Assembly (NCBI GenBank): GCA_050084515.1 | Contig: CM114273.1 | Location: 37,758,001-37,822,000, forward strand | Source: Blasia pusilla | Lineage: Eukaryota; Marchantiophyta; Marchantiopsida; Blasiales | Direction: 5' to 3' | Length of the DNA stretch: 64,000 bases | In this document: positions 59,675 through 64,000 of the stretch, one piece after another | Layout of the letters: each line of letters opens with the position of its first letter | Position numbering within the stretch: position 1 is the first letter of the stretch | Translations under genes and position numbers: made by a program | Notes under the pieces: model-generated | Database searches by the model: none | Seen by the model: only the letters and a program-made list of their open reading frames with translations | What the model was told of the DNA's origin: nothing

Positions 59675-61034
59675 GAAGGTCGTCGATGCTCAGCAAGACG
59701 GATCTGAGCAGCTTGTATAGTTCGTCAATATGGGAAGCAGTTCCGAGGAGAGGGTCTTCATTCTCTATCGACTCATGGATATTGGAATTTGGGATGCACT
59801 CCGATTCCCAAGCGAACTACCTGTCCACATTCACCTGATCTTCCCTCCTTTACTCAAACGCTGGAGCCCTTGTAGTGCAGGCGTGGGGACTGTGATCTCG
59901 TTCTTCCTCACCCTCGCTCGCCTTTTTCTGCCACACTTTGTGTGGAGGCCCTCAGGAAGGACTCAGTAGAAGTACGATAAATTTTCTTTCAGTACACTAG
60001 CTTGTAGGTGGAGGAAGTCGTGTGAACAGCGTTGGGCTGAGATCGAGTAGTGGATTAGCATCACCTTCTGCTATCAATGGAGAACCATTTAGATAATTAC
60101 TTAGGTAGCTGAGAACATTTCTCTAGCCTCCTGGTACGCAACCTGGAGCACCTGCACAACGTCCTCTGAGGGTGCCTGTACTGCAACCCGTTTTCTGGCT
60201 GGCTTAGAGACTGTTGATAGAAGGGTTGGACACAAGGAAGCGCAGTCAGTCTTCAAGGATCACTGCCAGTTGAAATTCAATTCTTTGCAAGAACTTAGTC
60301 GTAAGTTCTTGTCTAGGACCATGACTTAGTCTTGGATCTGCAATCAAATGCACTTGCATCTTCTGTCGCGCAAATGCGCGCTCGTCATTCCTACGACATT
60401 GGGAGTTCCTTGTGTCGCGCGCGTGTTCTGCAGTCCGTGCCAGATTTCCGATTCTTCTTTGAGCAGTCGCTCCAGTGCACTCACCTGAACTCTCCTCTCT
60501 TTGATGGGTTCCATTGACCTCCTCCGTGCTTCCTGGCACTCGAACAACTCTGGCTCTCTAAACGAGCCAGAGAGTCGTGCGGGGTTTCTTCTTAAGCTCG
60601 GCCATAATGTTAAGCGTGTTAGACCTTGGACTATGCCCTCGATTTTCTGGTGGTCCCCGCGGTCTGTCTCCGAAGCAAAGGGAGGGAACGCTGCATTGAT
60701 ATATATATATATATATATAAGAAGGAAGATCGTGAAGAAGTCGCGCAGACAAAATCTGAGAAGGAACTGTCGTATGTAGTATCATACCCTTTCTTGACTG
60801 TGATAACATATTAGCAAGATGCCCGTCCTCTACAGGGTTGATTTTACAGCAAAGGTAAAACAGCAGTTAAGTTATCTACAAAAACACCCGGAGGAGAGCA
60901 TTGGGGGAAGGCACTTTTAATTCTCATTTCTTTTAATTACATAAATGAGTGAGAAAGTCGGCAGATAATTTTTACATTAAAAACGTACTATGCTGAAGGT
61001 TAAGCACAACATTGGATGGTTGGCTTCCATCTGT
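59675..61034. other. UGD 3' region and intergenic sequence
   Basis: The first several hundred bases are likely the 3' untranslated region of UGD. A 9-bp hairpin (CTCTGGCTC, 7-base loop, GAGCCAGAG) lies at 60548-60572, and an (AT)n run lies at 60699-60719. No other gene was seen. Confidence 0.5.
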
Positions 61035-61152
61035 TTACGATTGTATCATATGAGATGGAATTGAGTCGGTGTGCGTCTAGTACCAAAGGAAGCTTACGAT
61101 TGTATCATATGAGATGGAATTGAGTCGGTGTGCGTCTAGTACCAAAGGAAGC
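61035..61152 (+). repeat. Perfect 59-bp tandem duplication
   Basis: The unit at 61035-61093, containing ATTGTATCATATGAGATGGA and ending CCAAAGGAAGC, is repeated at 61094-61152 without visible change, so the duplication is recent or maintained. Confidence 0.93.
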
Positions 61153-61159
61153 GGGACAA

Positions 61160-62345
61160 AGAATTTTTTTATAATTAAGCATTAGAAAGAGTTTTATTAA
61201 TACTAAATAAATTAGTTTAAAAAAAATTTTCATATTTAAATTTTTTTAGGATGATTTATTTATGAGAATCAATTTTAGAAAATAAAAAATAAAATTAGAA
61301 TAATAAATAAATTAATGAATAGAGTTAGTGGGATAATTTAGAAGATATGAAAAAAATAAAAAATATTTTAGAAAATATAAGAAGTAAATTATTTGTATCA
61401 AAATATGATTGGTTAAATCTTGAGAGAAATATATATGACATAAGATAAAATTAGTCTTATTATGTATTTTTGTGAATCTTTTGTGAATATATAAAAAAAA
61501 GGATCTTCAAAAGTTTATCACCTTCTGCTTCACATCTTGAGTATCTCGTGTCATTCTTGAATATATGGTTTTGGGATCGCTTCTTCTTCTAATGAGAGTG
61601 GATTATCCTTCTTGGGAGAGTAACTTGACATTTGTCTATTCTTTGAGAGGTTTCTAGAGTGTGGTATGTGTGGAGATGAGAGACTTGTCACCTTAGATAA
61701 ATTTAGTCATACTAGAAATAGAAGATGGTTTGACTTGTTATTTCCCCAATGAGAATGGATTACCCCTCTTGGGAGAGCAACTCCGCCAAATCCCATTCTA
61801 GAGGAGAGTAGAGAATGTTTGTCAAGTATGGATAGGAGTGGAGCACGAGTTGTGCCGGATTTTCATTTCCTTAACCCGTGCCATCTCAAGATTCTTTTTT
61901 AAGATAGGCATTGGTTCACTCGCTATCTAGTTTATCACTTTAGGAACGCGTTCATGAACCAAGTCATGCAATCTCCAACTACGGTGATTTTTCCTATAGT
62001 CACGTACAGAAGGACATGAGATTGCATTTCGTATGTCCTTATATAACTATCCATGGACGTCAATAGGCCTGCTCGAGTAGGGTTTAACACTAGTCGTGCT
62101 ATTTTCCTTGTGTACATACGTAAAGTAGTTTACAAGGATTTCATAGTTAAGAATTATGGGGTTTTATGTTATGAAGAGGTGATCGTCTCAGCACTACCAT
62201 TCGTGATTCCTGTTATGAAAGAATTGAGTATTATATACTGAAAAATGAAAAATTCTTATAGAGTTTGACTTGCATCAACCACATTTGGTGCAGCTATAAG
62301 GTCCGCCCTTACTCGAAGAAAGGCTCTCGACACGACAACGCTCAT
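61160..62345 (+). repeat. Dispersed 1.2-kb repeat R, copy 2, with C-to-T/G-to-A decay in its first part
   Basis: It aligns end to end with 17287-18535. From about 61160 to 61530 the differences are mostly C in copy 1 to T here and G to A (for example CTACTTGTGTC becomes TTATTTGTATC, TTTGGAGGATATGAAG becomes TTTAGAAGATATGAAA). That leaves the stretch extremely AT-rich. After about 61540 the two copies differ without this bias. Confidence 0.8.
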
Positions 62346-62529
62346 GCACTTTCGTTTTCGCGTTCGAAATCTAATGTGTTGGGAAGGAAGGGAGGATGAT
62401 TGCGATGGGAAAGTCGATGACTGATGGCCGGTGAATGTTGGACAAAGAGTAAGCGAATGCCGATGATAACATGAGGCAAAAGCTAGAGGTGTGGTGGCTA
62501 TATTACTATCCATCATCAAGTATGTAGGT

Positions 62530-63640
62530 CATTGATTAGCTTGATAGGCATGCTGCAACACTTTATGTGGTACCAAGTTCGTCCACCACAACTTGAGACC
62601 ACATGCTTGCAAGCTCATACTCTCAACATCCAACAAGATTGCATTGCGAATAGCTAAGTCTATGCTAGTATCTATGTAACATTGAATACTAGTACTTAGT
62701 GTGGATACCATCCCACCACCTATGACACATGATATAATGAGACTCAAAATATAGCCTCATGTCTCTCAAATTATAAATATTGTTGCACACATATCCCTCC
62801 CTAAAACACCACCACCAAGATAAGCTCATGCTACCAAATAGATTGAGCATTTGTACTCCCTCCTCTTGGTATTGAGACCCTATAGGTATGGTGTCCAAGG
62901 GTGCTAACATCACAGCCCATCATAAATCAATTTCTAGTTTCTTGAGTGTAGGCTTGGAAAATATGGTGATCTCCACTCCATTGTAACAACTGACTTGGGT
63001 CTACCAAAAATCCTTGATCTACGTGTGGTGTCACATCCACCAATGTTATACACACAATAGGGTTCTCAACAACTAGAACCCTATCCACCATTGGCCGGTC
63101 CCTCCATATGTCACAAAAAATACCCCACCAAACAAAATGTTGCAACAATTGCCACCACACTCCACTACACGCCAATAACTCATTCCAAAAACTACTAACA
63201 CGAGCACCTCTTGACTACGCATCTAACCAATACGAGGCCAAACCCTCCCAATAGTCCAAAGTTAAGTGGATGGGTTATATTTTAAAACCACCAACCAACA
63301 CATCATATAACTCAATACAAAGCCCTACCACTCGAGCTCTTGCCATAGAACTACCAATAGGGTGCTTTAGAACCACCAAGGGAAGTTTGGATTTGAAAAA
63401 GACACCTCTACAACTTAGACCATTGTAATCCCACACCCAACATCGAGGGTTGTGTTCTATTGTCAAGGAGCATGCTAGCTTTGATATATTACACCCAAGG
63501 GCCAAATAACAAAAGAAATATGCTCTTTGTGTTATCCAAGAAGATAACACCATGGTATCCAACATAGGCTCAATTTTTGGGCATATGACAAGTTCTTTTT
63601 TCCTAGATGTTGTTGCTGCCTACCACATGCTACTCAACTC
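62530..63640 (-). pseudogene. Diverged DNMT-carrying gypsy relic, copy E (protease and methyltransferase)
   Basis: On the minus strand a protease remnant (MLLDNRTQPSMLGVG, then QIQTSLGGSKAPY, and ELYDVLVGGFKI...LTLDYWE) is followed by a poorly matching linker. Next is the methyltransferase start (MMLAPLDTIPIGSQYQEEGV, then QMLNLFGSMSL, compare copy A MMTPLDTRPIVWCIPEEGIRVLDIFGG). Later ILLDVESMSLQACGLKLWWT and NLVPHKVLQHAYQ match the motif VIII region. The motif IV to VI stretch is largely missing. Divergence is much higher than among A, C and D, so the protease-methyltransferase order is old in this lineage. Confidence 0.75.
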
Positions 63641-64000
63641 CACCTAAGTCAACCACTCCCCACCAAAAAACACCATTGCATCTTGCACAAAATTAGAATA
63701 AGATGCTAATATGCCACAACTCTCACTCAATGGGGCCTATGAACAAAACACCTCAATCAACTAACCCTACACTCAATATAGCCATATCTATGGTAAAAAA
63801 CATAGGTGACCAAGGAATTATTATGATGGAGTTGAGAAAATGTTCTAATCGAAATTGATGTGATGTTGGATCCTATGCAATGATTTTAAAACTTGATTCA
63901 ATGACATGATAATAGATCACGATTGACGTTGGCTAAAAGGATGGGAGAGTAAATCCAAACTTAGTAGTCTTACTTGCTAGGTTAAGGTGTGTGTTGTATG
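63641..64000. other. No gene recognised; possibly eroded linker of copy E
   Basis: The minus strand upstream of copy E shows a weak resemblance to the gag-protease linker of copies A and D up to about 63660, then nothing that I can place. Confidence 0.35.

Overview
This is nuclear DNA from a land plant. The evidence is an intron-rich MAPKKK of the plant NPK1/ANP class, a plant-type UDP-glucose dehydrogenase whose CDS has no introns, and dense nested LTR retrotransposons. A DNMT3-type methyltransferase inside the elements, and a DNMT3 lineage that is thought to be missing from angiosperms, lean toward a non-flowering plant. That last step is inference, and I cannot name the species.

Only two host genes look real. 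(1) An ANP/NPK1-like MAPKKK lies on the minus strand at about 9925-15811. I could place 16 coding exons by splice sites and kinase motifs, and one exon appears to lack a single base. (2) UDP-glucose 6-dehydrogenase lies on the plus strand at 58229-59674 and is intact at 481 aa. A mitochondrial-carrier fragment (about 42.1 kb) and a CACTA-associated fragment (36.5-37.2 kb) are gene scraps.

The rest is mostly mobile DNA. The main discovery is a Ty3/gypsy family present as at least four degraded copies: A (1-3.9 kb, +), B (30632-33160, -, with its 3' end at 22853-23310), C (48.5-56.2 kb, +) and D (39.3-40.9 kb, +). A diverged copy E (62.5-63.6 kb, -) and two older gag relics (4.4 and 5.9 kb) are related. 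Its reconstructed order is gag - Cys/His-rich region - aspartic protease - C5 cytosine DNA methyltransferase (motifs I, IV, VI, VIII, IX and X in canonical order) - reverse transcriptase - RNase H - integrase - C-terminal PHD finger. A retroelement carrying both a DNA methylation writer and a histone-reader-type zinc finger is very unusual. I know of published DNMT-carrying retrotransposons in dinoflagellates and charophyte algae (de Mendoza and colleagues, 2018, from memory), but not of one with a PHD finger.

A second, younger element is a complete chromovirus (23311-30631, -). It has about 1-kb LTRs, an initiator-Met tRNA primer binding site, a polypurine tract, a chromodomain and a GCAAG target-site duplication. 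It inserted into copy B exactly between the integrase and the PHD finger.

Other content: a dispersed repeat (called X here) with fold-back junctions; a 1.2-kb repeat pair (17.3 and 61.2 kb), one copy of which shows strong one-way C-to-T/G-to-A decay over about 370 bp; CACTA-like termini; a copia reverse transcriptase relic; tandem repeats with periods near 207, 350 and 59 bp; and long (CT)n and (GA)n arrays.
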